Assembly (NCBI RefSeq): GCF_029873635.1
Contig: NC_080421.1
Span: forward strand, 620,001-684,000
Direction of reading: 5' to 3'
DNA length: 64,000 bases
Origin: Malania oleifera
Lineage: Eukaryota; Streptophyta; Magnoliopsida; Santalales; Ximeniaceae
Made by a program: the position numbers and the translations under genes. This document shows positions 30,421 to 40,935 of this stretch, one piece after another (the stretch's first letter is position 1; each line of letters begins with the position of its first letter). The notes under the pieces were generated by a model. That model saw only the letters and a list, made by a program, of their open reading frames with translations, was not told the origin of the DNA and searched no databases.

Positions 30421-31299
30421 CCGTTAAATCTCGGAGTCATTCGGTACACAAACCCTACCGTGGAATCTTAATATCCCATCATCAAAGATATTGAAATCCG
30501 GCTTTAAACCACTATGTACCCCTTCCATAACCTCTACCAGCTCTTTATCTTCCTTCTAAGTTGTTCAAATCCTCTCCTGTAAGGTCAGCTGTACTACCAA
30601 GCTAGCAAGAAGAGCCTGGTGATTTCCTTTCACAACCTTTAAGCTCAACCTTTCCAGGTCCATACAAATCTGATGCCGAACTCCCACTGCTGAGACTGAC
30701 GCATTAACAAACTTCTGACTCAGAGCATCAGCTACCACATTTACTTTTCCAGGGTGATAGCTAATGGTATAATCTTAGTCCTTTATCAACTAAAGCCATC
30801 TACGCTGCCTTATGTTCAACTCTTTTTGGGTGAAAATGTACTTAAGACTTTTGTGGTCGGTAAAAATCTCGTACCTTTCACTATACAGGCAGTGCCTCTA
30901 GATTTTCAAATGCAAACACTATTGCTGCTAATTCCATATCATGTGTCAGGTAGTTCTTCTCGTACTCCTTGAATTGACGAGAAGCATAAGCAATCACCCT
31001 TCCCCGCTGCATTAGAACACACTCGAGACCTTTCTTAGAGGTGTCACTAAAGATAACAAATCCACCATACCCAAATGGAATGGTCAGAACTATAGCGGTA
31101 ACCAGTCACTATTTCAGCTATTGGAAACTAAGCTCGCACTCATCCGTCCAATCATACTTCACGTTCTTTCTCGTGAGTCATGTCAATGGACCAGATAAAC
31201 AGGAGAACCATTCTACGAATCGTCGATAGAATTCTGCAAGACCTAGAAAACTTCTAACCTCCTAAACATTCTTCTGCCTCGCCTAGTCCACTACTGCTT

Positions 31300-32509
31300 C
31301 TATTTTACTCGGATCCACTGATACCCTATCTTTGGACACTACATGCCCTAGAAACACAATTTGTTCTAGCCAGAACTAGCATTTCTTTAGTTTAGCATAT
31401 AACCTCTTTTCCCTGAGCATTTGCAGTACCAATCTCAGATGAACTTCATGTTCTGCTGCACTCCTAGAATACACTAGGATGTCATCTATAAATACCATGA
31501 TGAACCAGTCTAAGTATTCATGAAAGACTCTGCTCATCAGATCCATAAATGTCGCAGGTGCATTCGTCAAACCGAAAGACATAACCATAAATTTGTAATG
31601 GCCATACTAGGTTCGGAAAGCTGTCTTCGGAACGTCCTCTGCTTTCACCTTCAGCTAGTGATACCCAAATCGTAGATTGATCTTAGAGAAAATTTGTGTG
31701 CCCTGTAGCTAGTCAAATAGATCATCAATCTTAGGTAGTGGGTATCTGTTCTTTATCTCTGTAGTCGATGCACATCCTCATCGACCCGTCCTTCTTTTTT
31801 ACAAATAACATCGGTGCTCTCTAGGGCAAAACACTTAGTCGGATATACCCATTATCTAATAGCTCCTGTAGCTGCTCATTCAACTCTCTCTTAATTCTGC
31901 TAGAGCCATACGATACGGAGCTTTCGATATTGGCGTCGTACCTGGAACCAGCTCTATAACAAACTCCACCTCACGATCTAGAGGTAATCCCAACAAGTCC
32001 TCCGGAAACACGTTTGGGAACTTGCACACTACAGGAATCCCCTCCAGTTTACGTTCTTATTCCAGCGTGTCTTTCACAATCGCCAGGTGCCCTTGGCATC
32101 CCTCTAGAAGTAATCTCCTAACCTGCATAACTGAAAGGATCCATAGTGCAGAACGCACACACGATCCTAAGAACTTAAATTCCTACTCCCCTAATGGTCT
32201 AAACACCACCTCTCTCCTATGGCAATCGATACTGACATAGTTGGTAGATAACTAGTCCATCCCTAGGATGATATTGAAGTCATGCATGTCAAATACAATA
32301 AGGTTGACTGGTAATACCCTCTCCTCAATTTCTACTAGAAAGTTACAGACTACTTTACTACATACGACTACTGACCCAGATGGCGTAGCCACTACCAATT
32401 CATGATCTAGCTGTTGAACCTCTAACTGACATAGTTTAACGAATCCCCGAGAGATAAAAGAATGTGTTGCTCTAAAATTAAATAATATAACAGCTTTATG
32501 AGAAAGCAT
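31300..32509 (-). pseudogene. Gypsy-1 reverse transcriptase and protease remnants
   Basis: [18 protein letters not shown] and [11 protein letters not shown] on the minus strand at 31376-31588. Protease: ATHSFISRGF and IILGMD at 32252-32509, where the usual Asp-Ser-Gly before ATHSFIS reads Asn-Phe-Arg, so the active site is lost. Confidence 0.82.
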
Positions 32510-32536
32510 GTAAATGATACATGTGACTACATCACT

Positions 32537-33842
32537 TATAATAACCCGAAAAAAATATATAAAAAAAATTAATTAAAATTATTAATCAATTAATTACTTA
32601 AACATTATTAAATTAATGTATTAAATAAAAATAAATAGTAAGAAAAAAAAGTTAAGAATAATTATTAATTAATTAAACATTATTAAATTAATTAATTAAA
32701 TAAATAAGAATAGTAAAAAAAAATTGGAATAAAGATGTGTATATATATATATATATATAAAATAATATATATTAAATGTAATAGGATGGATTGGATTTCA
32801 ATTTGAAATCCAATCCATCTTCTTCAACGTCTGCATCTCTCTCGGATTCTCTCTCTGTCTCCGTTAACCTCCTCTCTCTCCTCAATTTCATCAGCCAAAC
32901 GAGCGCCGATCGGAAAAGGGAAGGTATCGTTGGGTTCCTATCTCCGCCACCGACATTTCTACTGGAGCGGTTTATCATGGGAGCGGCGTAGGCACCGCTC
33001 TTGGGGAAAGATACATTTATTCTAATCCTTAATTTCTCCTTAAATCTGTCGTTAAATCGACGATTAGACACCACTATGGGGTCCTAGTCGTGATCGTCGT
33101 TATTTTGGCATGAGTAAATTTCCAATTGGGGTTTTCTAGACTCCACTCCAAAGCGAGAATGAGATTTAGAGAATTAGGTGAATTGATTATATTTGAGGGT
33201 ATAATAATTTATTTGGAATTCATGTTCCTAGGAAATATTAAAATAATATTTTATTTATGATTAATTTAATGGAATTAGGTTTTTTGATTCAGGGCTCGGG
33301 TGAGCACCGCAAGTATTTTTTGGGGTCCCTGTTCAAGAAACCAGGTAAGGGGAAAAATATATATTAAACCATAATTTTTATGAATTTAATGAAAAATGAA
33401 TTGTGTTATATATACGTGTATATGTTTCGGTATGGGTTTAAAATGCCAACCATTTAAATTATGTTTTTCCGAGTTTATTATTGTTTATTAGATACGTATA
33501 TACGAAAATGAACAGATGAAAGTGAAAAATATTTTTAGGATAATTATGTAAGAAATGAAATGTATTTTCAGTATATAAACATTAAATGTTGGTTGACTTA
33601 TTTTACAGCCAGTGTATGAATTTTATTATTAAATTGTGTGACATGAGTAAATGTAAGTTTTCTGCAAATATATATTAAATATATGAGATGCAAGTTAAGT
33701 AAGTAAGACATTAATAATGAAATATGATATGAACCATGCTGCTTGTATATGTTAATGCAACCATGAAAATGTATGATGGTTGAAAAATGTTGGGTAAAAT
33801 AATTGAAAAATGTTAGGTAAAACAGCTGAAAGATGCCAGGTA
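32537..33842 (+). mobile_element. Truncated Gypsy LTR (family 2), plus orientation
   Basis: Starting at taataacccg (degenerate LTR start), this segment is a diverged copy of the own-strand first half of the LTR at 34946-37514, in opposite orientation. They share the AT-rich start, the ttggatttcaa block, the tccctgttcaagaaaccaggtaa block and the cagctgaaag block. It stops at about 33842 where Copia A coding sequence resumes, so its 3' half is lost. From 33845 the minus strand is Copia A again. Confidence 0.7.
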
Positions 33843-34499
33843 AAACCAGGGATCGGACTCATAAAATCAACAAAACGCATAGTGTCGGTATGAGTTACAG
33901 GAACAATGTCACCGTTTGGAAGCTTAATGGGGCATGGTTGATTAAGAAGTTTAATATTATTAAGAGAAGACAAATTGGAAGTCATATGATCGAATGCACC
34001 CGAATCAACAATCCATTCAGTATTAAAAAAAGAAGCAGAGTGACAAGAGGCAAGGTTACTAGCAAAATTGGCAGAGTTGGTGTTTAAGGGCGATAAAAGA
34101 TCCAAGAGTTGACGGTATTGTTTGCTGGTGAGTCCAAGGATAGCAATCTCAGAAGAAGTTGAAAAACCTGTGACAGTATTTGTAGACATTGAAGAACTAG
34201 ATGTGATGTTGGTCATATTGCAAATTAGTTCAGGCGAAGCAAATCGCCGAATCGAGTCAGATATGATCTCTTTTCTAGGTGGAGATGCGGAGAAACAGAG
34301 AGGCTGTGAGCTGGAGGATCTGCTGCCAAAAAACTATCTGAAGAAAAGAATGATGCCGAAGTCGTAGCAATAAGCAGAGATGTCACTAGAGAAGGCAACC
34401 CGAGGCTGGAGGAATACCCGAAGATGATTAATCGAAAAATTGCCTACCAGAGCTGAGATGGCTGAATCGTTGGAAAAACAGAGCTGAGATATTGCCGGA
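33842..34499 (-). pseudogene. Copia A gag C-terminus and protease start
   Basis: The minus-strand frame 34216-33842 encodes a Gln/Ser/Asn-rich gag end (LTSKQYRQLLDLL) followed by the Copia protease motif EWIVDSGAFDHMT and IKLPNGDIVPVTHT. It is cut by the truncated LTR at 33842. On the 5' side a solo LTR inserted at 34505 separates it from the leader. Confidence 0.8.
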
Positions 34500-34945
34500 G
34501 AAGATTTAACGTCCTGCTTATATACTCACATAATATAAGTAAAATAAATAAAACAATCAACCCGAACCCGTGGGTAACGGGGACACCTGTCATTCACAGC
34601 GGAAACCTAAGCAATAATAAATATAAATCACATTCTCAAAACCATAGAATACATAATACCAGAGTTAATTATAATCCATCACGTTCTATGTTTATATACA
34701 ATCTCCAAAATACCCATAAACACCAAAAAGTATTTCATAGGATCCTACAACAATACCATTGATCCTAGCACAACACTTACCCTCCTAGCGTGGTAACTTA
34801 ATAAACTCAACGGCGGCCACAACCCGCAGGTCCTTTTGGGTTTCCAGAAAATCATTTAATGTTCAGGGGTGAGACACTTCTCAGTAAAGGAAAATAAACT
34901 AAATACAATTGTGTGGCAACATGAATATTTAATGCAGTTATACAT

Positions 34946-37514
34946 TGTGACACCCCGAACCCTTAAACCTGGGTCCAGCGCGTTATACCTGATAAAATTC
35001 CTGATAATCCAAAATCAACATATACGCTGCGATAAACATAAACATGATCTCTATATAACATAATACCAGAGTATACTAATTCTAACTACCAACCATAATA
35101 AATTAATCATCAACTTGTATTCAAATATATTCATGTCTCCAAAACATTATCCATAAATACCAGTATGTTTCACAACCATCCATATCTTATAAAACTTAAA
35201 ACATAAATCATAAAACATAAAATATACATATCAAAATTAACATAAAAATATACCATTTTCTCTTTCTATTTACCAAAAATGCTATAAAATCTCGAGTTCT
35301 CTAAGCTCGATCTCGAGGAAATCCTGAAAAAGATAATTTCATATTTGAGTGAGACACATCTCAATAAGGGAAGAAACCATATATTAAACATAACGTGTGG
35401 CTAACATGAGGTATATAACAACATAATATTTAACATTAGAAAATCATTAACATAATTTCTGAAATCATTCTCTGGTCCTAACCAAACAAATGCAAAAGAT
35501 TTAACCTACGAGATTTCCCGAGGATAGGGGTGATTACCCGCAAATACAAGTAGCACCCCTATGCTCTGATACATTTAACAACTCAAAGGTCACAATCTAA
35601 GCATACCAGGGCACTCACTTTACTCAGTAAGCCTTCAAGTGTTAAATTGATCTCGTACTCACGCATTCAACAATAGTTTATCGGCCAAGGCCCTAAGGAT
35701 AGGGAATTCTACCCGCCCATACAAGTAGGTTCCCTCTGCCCTAGTGCGTTATGCAGCTACTACCACATCTGAAGCTACTAGTGCACTCGCCTTACTCAGC
35801 AAGCCCTCAGGCGAAAGGTACGCCTCGCCCAATTATAACATGTTTTACGTACGTACATATTTCTAATATCATAATACATAACTCTTTCCATCATTATTCA
35901 ATCATTCACATTCTTTCATGTTCATAACTTAACATTTCCTTGTATTTCACTTTAAGCGACTCCTTCCCATTTGTATCATTTACATTTCACATTTCATTTC
36001 ATTGCATTGTCATTCCTTGTCATTTCATTTCATAACATTTTCATTTCATTCGTTTGTACTACAGCCGCTCTTTAGCCGTCATTTGTTAGTCCACATAGAA
36101 ATACACGAAAATCTGCTAACACAGTTCTTTTTAGCTGTCATCAGTTAGTCCACATAGAAATGCGCTAGAATCTGCTAACCCGGCTTTCAGCTGTTGTACC
36201 TTTACATGGTTGCATTTAATATACACAGGCAACATTGTCCATATCATATTTTATTCTCATTGCTTTACTTACTTAACCAGCATCTCATACATTTAACATA
36301 TATTTGCACAAAATCTCATGGCACACAATTTAATAGTAAAATTCATACATATTCCTGTAAAATAGGCCAACCCACATTTAACATTTACATACTCAAAATA
36401 CATTTCATTTCTTATTTAATTCATCTGAAAATTCTTTTTCATTTTCATTTGTTCACTTTCACATATACATAACTATATCGACAATCCTAAGCTCAGAAAA
36501 CATAAATTTCATGGCTGGCATTTTAAACCCATATAAAAACATATATACTTAAATAACACATAGTCATTTTTAATTCATGAAAAACCTGATTTAATATATA
36601 AATTTTCCCCTTACCTGGTTTCTTGAACTACGCCAACAGGGACTCCGAAAAATACCTGCATCGCTCACTCGGACCCTGAATAAAAAATTCCTAACTCCAA
36701 TAAATTATTCTTGAATAAAATATTATTTAAATATTTCCTAGGGCCATAATTCATAAATAAATAGTAATACCTACAAATATACTCAAATTGCCAAATTTTC
36801 CAAATTTCACTCTCGCTTTGGAGTAGGGTTTAAAAAACCCCAATTGGAAAATTACCTATGCCAAATTGACGACATCGACGGCTAGGACCCGGTGGTGGTG
36901 TTTGATCGTCGATTTAACAGCAGATTTAAAGCAAAATTAAGAAAATAGAGAAAAATTACCTCTCCCTAAGAGCAGTGCCTAAGTCGTTCCCACGACAAAT
37001 TTGCTCCAGTAGAAATGTCAACAGCGGAACCAAAAATCTAACGGCACCTTCCATTTCCCAATTCGCTACAAACTCGTTGAAAATTTGAAAGAAGGAGAGA
37101 GACAGAGACGAAGGAGTGGATGGACGAGCAAGAGATAGAGAAGGAGAGAAGCTGAAAGTGACTGAAATCTTGAGAGGCATGAAGAGGTAAGGTTTCTAAT
37201 TGAATTGGATTTCAAATTAAAACCCAATTCGTTTAATTCTATCTTTACATTATTTTATATTATATATATATACTTATTCCTTCAACAATATATATACCTT
37301 ATCCTTACATATATATATACTCATCATATAATTTACTTAATTAATTCAATTTAATAATTAATTAATTAATTGATTAATTACTAATTATTCTTTAATTAAT
37401 TATTTTATTTTATTTTTGTACTATTTTTTATTCATTTATTTAATACCTTAATTTAATAGTGTTTAACCACTTATTTAATTAATTATTTTTAAATTTATTT
37501 TTCGGGTTATCACA
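34946..37514 (-). mobile_element. Solo LTR, family 2, nested
   Basis: 2569 bp running TGTGACACCCCG to GGTTATCACA on the plus strand, with a perfect 5-bp target duplication tacat (34941-34945 and 37515-37519). It has internal duplications: a unit of about 173 bp at 35510-35830 and a 59-bp unit at about 36070-36180. Its AT-rich own-strand start (37514-37200) is shared with 32537-32760. No coding potential seen. Confidence 0.88.
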
Positions 37515-38020
37515 TACATATTCAGCACATTTCATATATCTAAAAACATACATCATAACATAGTGAATAATCATATACTTTCATACTTTCTAATAATTCA
37601 TATTGATAATGAAATGTCTGTTATAGCTGATAATATTGAAAACATACACAGGATGAATAGCTAACTGATGTCATGTATTACCCTCCATGACGGGTTGTGC
37701 AGCCCGAAGGCGGGACCCGACAATGGCTGGCCGACCACTGCCAAGTCAAAAATGTTTGTAAGTACGATGGGCCCGCCACACCCTGGTCCGGACTACCAAG
37801 TGAACGTCTACACCCTACACTAAAAGGCACATCGACTATCCATCTCCCACATACCTGTGGGGTGGTTAGCACCAATCTGATCATAAATATCTTATCTATA
37901 TAGCTACGGTACTGTACTCTTGAACTGAACTAAACTAACATCCGAGTTCTGATAACATATAGTACATGATAATATAGCATTTAAAATAAATGAATTTATA
38001 GCATTTCTATACTTTCACAA

Positions 38021-38155
38021 ATACGGCTTTGCGTCGAACATTTTGTAAATACGGCCTCGCGCCGAACATTTCATAAATACGGCCTCGCACTGAACATTTC
38101 ATAAACACGGTCTCGCGCCGAAAACATTTAACGTACACAACCTTGCGCCGAAAAT
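38021..38155. repeat. 28-bp tandem repeat, about 5 copies
   Basis: Units such as tacggcctcgcgccgaacat recur from 38023, 38051, 38079 and about 38106, with a decayed fifth copy near 38133. They lie inside the solo LTR 34505-39123. Confidence 0.85.
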
Positions 38156-39128
38156 CCCATACATATCATTCTGAGTAATTAAGTCATTTATCATGTACTT
38201 CAAAATTATCATATACTGCATTATTTCATAATTCTTAAAAACATGCTTATTCATAAAATTGCTATATCATAATACTTTTCATGAAAATAATATTCATGCC
38301 ACACAAAGCTGAGTAAATCCGTACATTTCATTCTAAAATCGCATTTTCTGTATAACAATAGTATTTGCCCAAGTCTGCATTTTTACCATAATATACCAAT
38401 ATAAAACATGTTTTCCTGAAAATTAATTTGCTAAATAATAATAATAAATTGCATGGAAAAATAATTGCTTTAGTTTATTCTTTTACCTGGTACTGAAAAG
38501 AACCCCCTAATTTCACTCGTCCTGCACCCGCAGGGTTCCCCGTTCAATACCTTAAATTCAACAATTTTTAGAACTAAACTTCAATATTTTCACATGAATA
38601 TCGTTTCCTATAACTATGAAAAGACCAAATTCGGCATAAAAAGTCTTACCTCAACTCAGGGATGAATTTCAACGGAGTTCCACCGACGATCCGCTCCGGC
38701 AGATATGCAAAGAACTTCTCCAGGAGCGTCGTGGTGGCTTTAGATCCTCGAACCGGTGGAAATCTAGCCCGAAATTGAAAAAAGAAGGGAGGAGAACTGA
38801 GAGAGAGAGAGAGAGAGAGAGAGTTATGCGCCGAAAATTAAGCTTAAAAATGAAGTTCAGACTATTTATATTGCGGGATTTGTTGACGAGTCATGTCACC
38901 TCGTCGACGACTCCTGTAGAAAGTTCGTTGATAAACCTGCACTTTCATCGACGAATTTCAGACTTCCCAAAGATCCTCTCTCGGTATCTTCTCGTCGATG
39001 AGACGGGACCTTGTCGACGAGATCCTGAAGAACCATCGTCAACAAAACTGCTGTGTTCGTCGACAAGGTTTCTATTTTTTTTTCTCTTATTATTTAAATA
39101 CCATTATTCCTCGGGTTATTTCAGAAGA

Positions 39129-40066
39129 TGGGCGCCGGAGAAGAAAATAGGACTAAGATGGATCACTGGAAAAACTACGAATAGAAACTAGCTGAGATGA
39201 CGAACTGGAACTGCGAGAGACGACGACTGAGATGGAAAAGAACCACCAGATAAGTGAGGGATGATGGAGACGATGTCGGAGCTGCGGGTACCAAAACTGA
39301 GAGCTATGAGTTGAGAGGAGAGATATAACGCCGGCGACTGAATGGTGCACTGAGATTCGGAGAAGATGGAAGACACAGAGAACTGAGAACAAATGAGAGA
39401 CTGAAAGAGACGAGCCAACAGTCTAACGCTGCTGCTGCTCTCGCCGGCGATGAAGATGACAACTGAAAGTTGAGAGTTGACGAGAGACAGCCGGAGAGGT
39501 TGAGCGAACGACGAACGAGCACGAACTGCCGGAGACTAAGGAAACGAATGACGAACGAGCACGAACTGCCAGAGATTGAGGAAATGAACGACGAACGAGC
39601 ACAAACTACTGGAGATGGAGAAACGACTTGTAGGGAATGCCGGAGAAATCAGACAGCAGAAAACGGACGACAGAACGAAGGAGAACCTGAGCTTCGGCCA
39701 CGAACTAAGGGCTTGCAAATTGGACAAAAAAAAAAAAACCACGGCTAGACGATGAAGACGACAACGGTGTAGAACCGGTGGCCGAGCGGAGAAGAACCAG
39801 ACGGCTGGGACTGCAAGACTGCCAAAAAAAAAAATTGAGAGAACTATACAGCCAACTAGACGGCCGAGATTGCAAGTCGGCCAAAAAAAGAAACAGAGAG
39901 AGAAGAGAGTGACGCCGGAACGGAGATGAACTAGAGAATCCGGGGACGACAGCGTGTTCTTTGATGCCAGAGATGACAGGATCAGCGTGAAGCCTATTGG
40001 GTGTGCGGCGGCAAGGTAGGTTAAGAAAAAACTAGGTTAAGAAAAAAAGGTTTTGCTATGATACCA
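39129..40066 (-). other. Copia A leader and primer-binding site
   Basis: TGGTATCATAGC follows the LTR at 40066-40055 on the minus strand. The leader has no gag ORF that I recognise. It contains a 40-bp tandem repeat at about 39505-39620 (acgaacgagcacgaactgcc at 39511, 39551 and, decayed, 39591) and a weaker duplication at about 39770-39900. Confidence 0.65.
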
Positions 40067-40214
40067 TGTTAAATTATGAATTAAGGACTTTTTCTCCATA
40101 TTGATTATTGAATATTATAAGTCGTGTATATGTACATGAGAGAATGGAAAAAATAAAAAGAGAAAAAATGGAAAGTATATTTTGTTAAGATGAAAAGTGT
40201 ATATTTCTCTAATA
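40067..40214 (-). repeat. Copia A 5' LTR
   Basis: 148 bp, the counterpart of 22233-22380. TGTTAAATTATG to TTCTCTAATA on the plus strand. Confidence 0.85.
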
Positions 40215-40489
40215 GGTATCAATTCTTTCTAATCATACCAAACTTGTAAATTTAAACAATTTATGAACACAATGGTTATTTATTAATTGATTAAAAATTA
40301 ATTAAGAATATAATGGCCACAAGGGAAGCATTAAGAATGTAGGTGGCCTCCAAGATATTACTAGTAAGCTTGAAGTCCTATTTTGTGATTCAAGCTATTT
40401 AGTGTTTACTATTTAATTTAATGTGTCTTGAGTGTACGGGTGGCATTTGGCCTACTGGCCATTCTATTTCTCAAGGTTAAAATCATTTC

Positions 40490-40915
40490 CTTTTTTTTTT
40501 TTTTTGATTACATAGGAACTCCAAACACCAACAAGCCCTTCGAACCCCCTAGTGTGGCACCAAATTTACGGATTAGCGTCTTTCCCCTAGGTCTCGCTGA
40601 TTAGGTAAAGTCCGGAATGTGGACACGACTTCCATGCATCAGTTGGACGTTCGGCCAACTCGACCCTCGAGACACATCTCCATTACCATCGACGGTCCCC
40701 GCTGGCTCACAGAGAATTCTCATCATTTATGGTCCTCGCTGGCTCACAGGGCGAACTCTCACCATTTACGGTCCCTGCTGGCTCACAGAGTAAATTATCA
40801 CCATCCACAGATACCGCTGGTTCCGTGAGTGTATCTACCTAGAATTGAACTCTCGATACTTCTTCTTACGTGCTGATGTCTTTCCACCGCACTATGCCCG
40901 TGGGGGCAACACATC
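40490..40915 (-). mobile_element. tRNA-derived SINE-like element, minus strand
   Basis: On the minus strand an A-box-like TAGTGCGGTGG lies near 40895, a B-box-like GAGTTCAATTC near 40850, then three copies of a unit of about 44 bp (gtgagccagcggggacc; 40695-40830), and a poly(A) tail (T run at 40491-40505 on plus). The 3' domain is shared with 43265-43385. I could not find a target duplication. A second T run at 40917-40935 complicates the 5' border. Confidence 0.5.
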
Positions 40916-40935
40916 TTTTTTTTTTTTTTTTTTGG

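Larger units (their letters stand above)
24837..32536 (-). mobile_element. Gypsy element 1 (Tekay/Del-like chromovirus), 5' part missing
   Basis: The 3' LTR is 24837-27057 (own strand TGTAGAGACCC to GGGCGTTACA), preceded by purine tract AAGGAGGGGAGAT at 27058. Minus-strand pol remnants follow in Gypsy order: chromodomain region (27330-27417 plus 29242-29270, VEEASWE), integrase 29273-30420, RNase H about 30700-31150, RT about 31300-31900, protease 32252-32509. Many stops. It ends abruptly between gag and protease at 32536, so gag and the 5' LTR are absent. A solo LTR (27418-29241) is nested in the chromodomain region. Confidence 0.82.
34505..39123 (-). mobile_element. Solo LTR (Gypsy-1 type) split by a second solo LTR
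   Basis: The target duplication gaaga at 34500-34504 and 39124-39128 is perfect. Own strand starts TGAAATAACCCG and ends near GGACGTTAAA, matching the end of the Gypsy-1 LTR (GGGCGTTACA). Without the nested LTR it is about 2045 bp. It holds a 28-bp tandem repeat (38021-38155), a (GA)n run (38799-38822) and a TCGTCGACGA-type array (38880-39070), in the same layout as 24837-27057. Confidence 0.85.
22233..40214 (-). mobile_element. Copia element A with 148-bp LTRs, expanded to 18 kb by nested insertions
   Basis: The terminal repeats 22233-22380 and 40067-40214 are about 90% identical by eye. On the element's strand, TGGTATCATAGC (initiator tRNA-Met type) directly follows the LTR at 40066-40055 and a purine tract (CTTGAGGGAGAG) precedes the other at 22381. 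The flanks are gatat (22228-22232) and ggtat (40215-40219), a 5-bp duplication with one change. Own remnants: leader 40054-39129 and 34499 down, gag end and protease 34216-33842, RT/RNase H 23389-22383. Most of gag, integrase and the N-terminal half of RT are missing. Confidence 0.82.

Noticed and set aside
24837..32536. Possible integrated pararetrovirus
   Set aside because: The order protease-RT-RNase H-integrase-chromodomain with an LTR and purine tract is Gypsy; no movement or coat protein domain is seen.
36194..36472. Plus-strand 92-aa ORF
   Set aside because: It lies wholly inside a solo LTR, antisense, with AT-driven Ile/Leu/His-rich composition.
39153..39748. Overlapping minus- and plus-strand ORFs of 68-92 aa
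   Set aside because: They arise in the Copia A leader with its low-complexity 40-bp repeat; reading frames are open in several phases at once, typical of biased composition.
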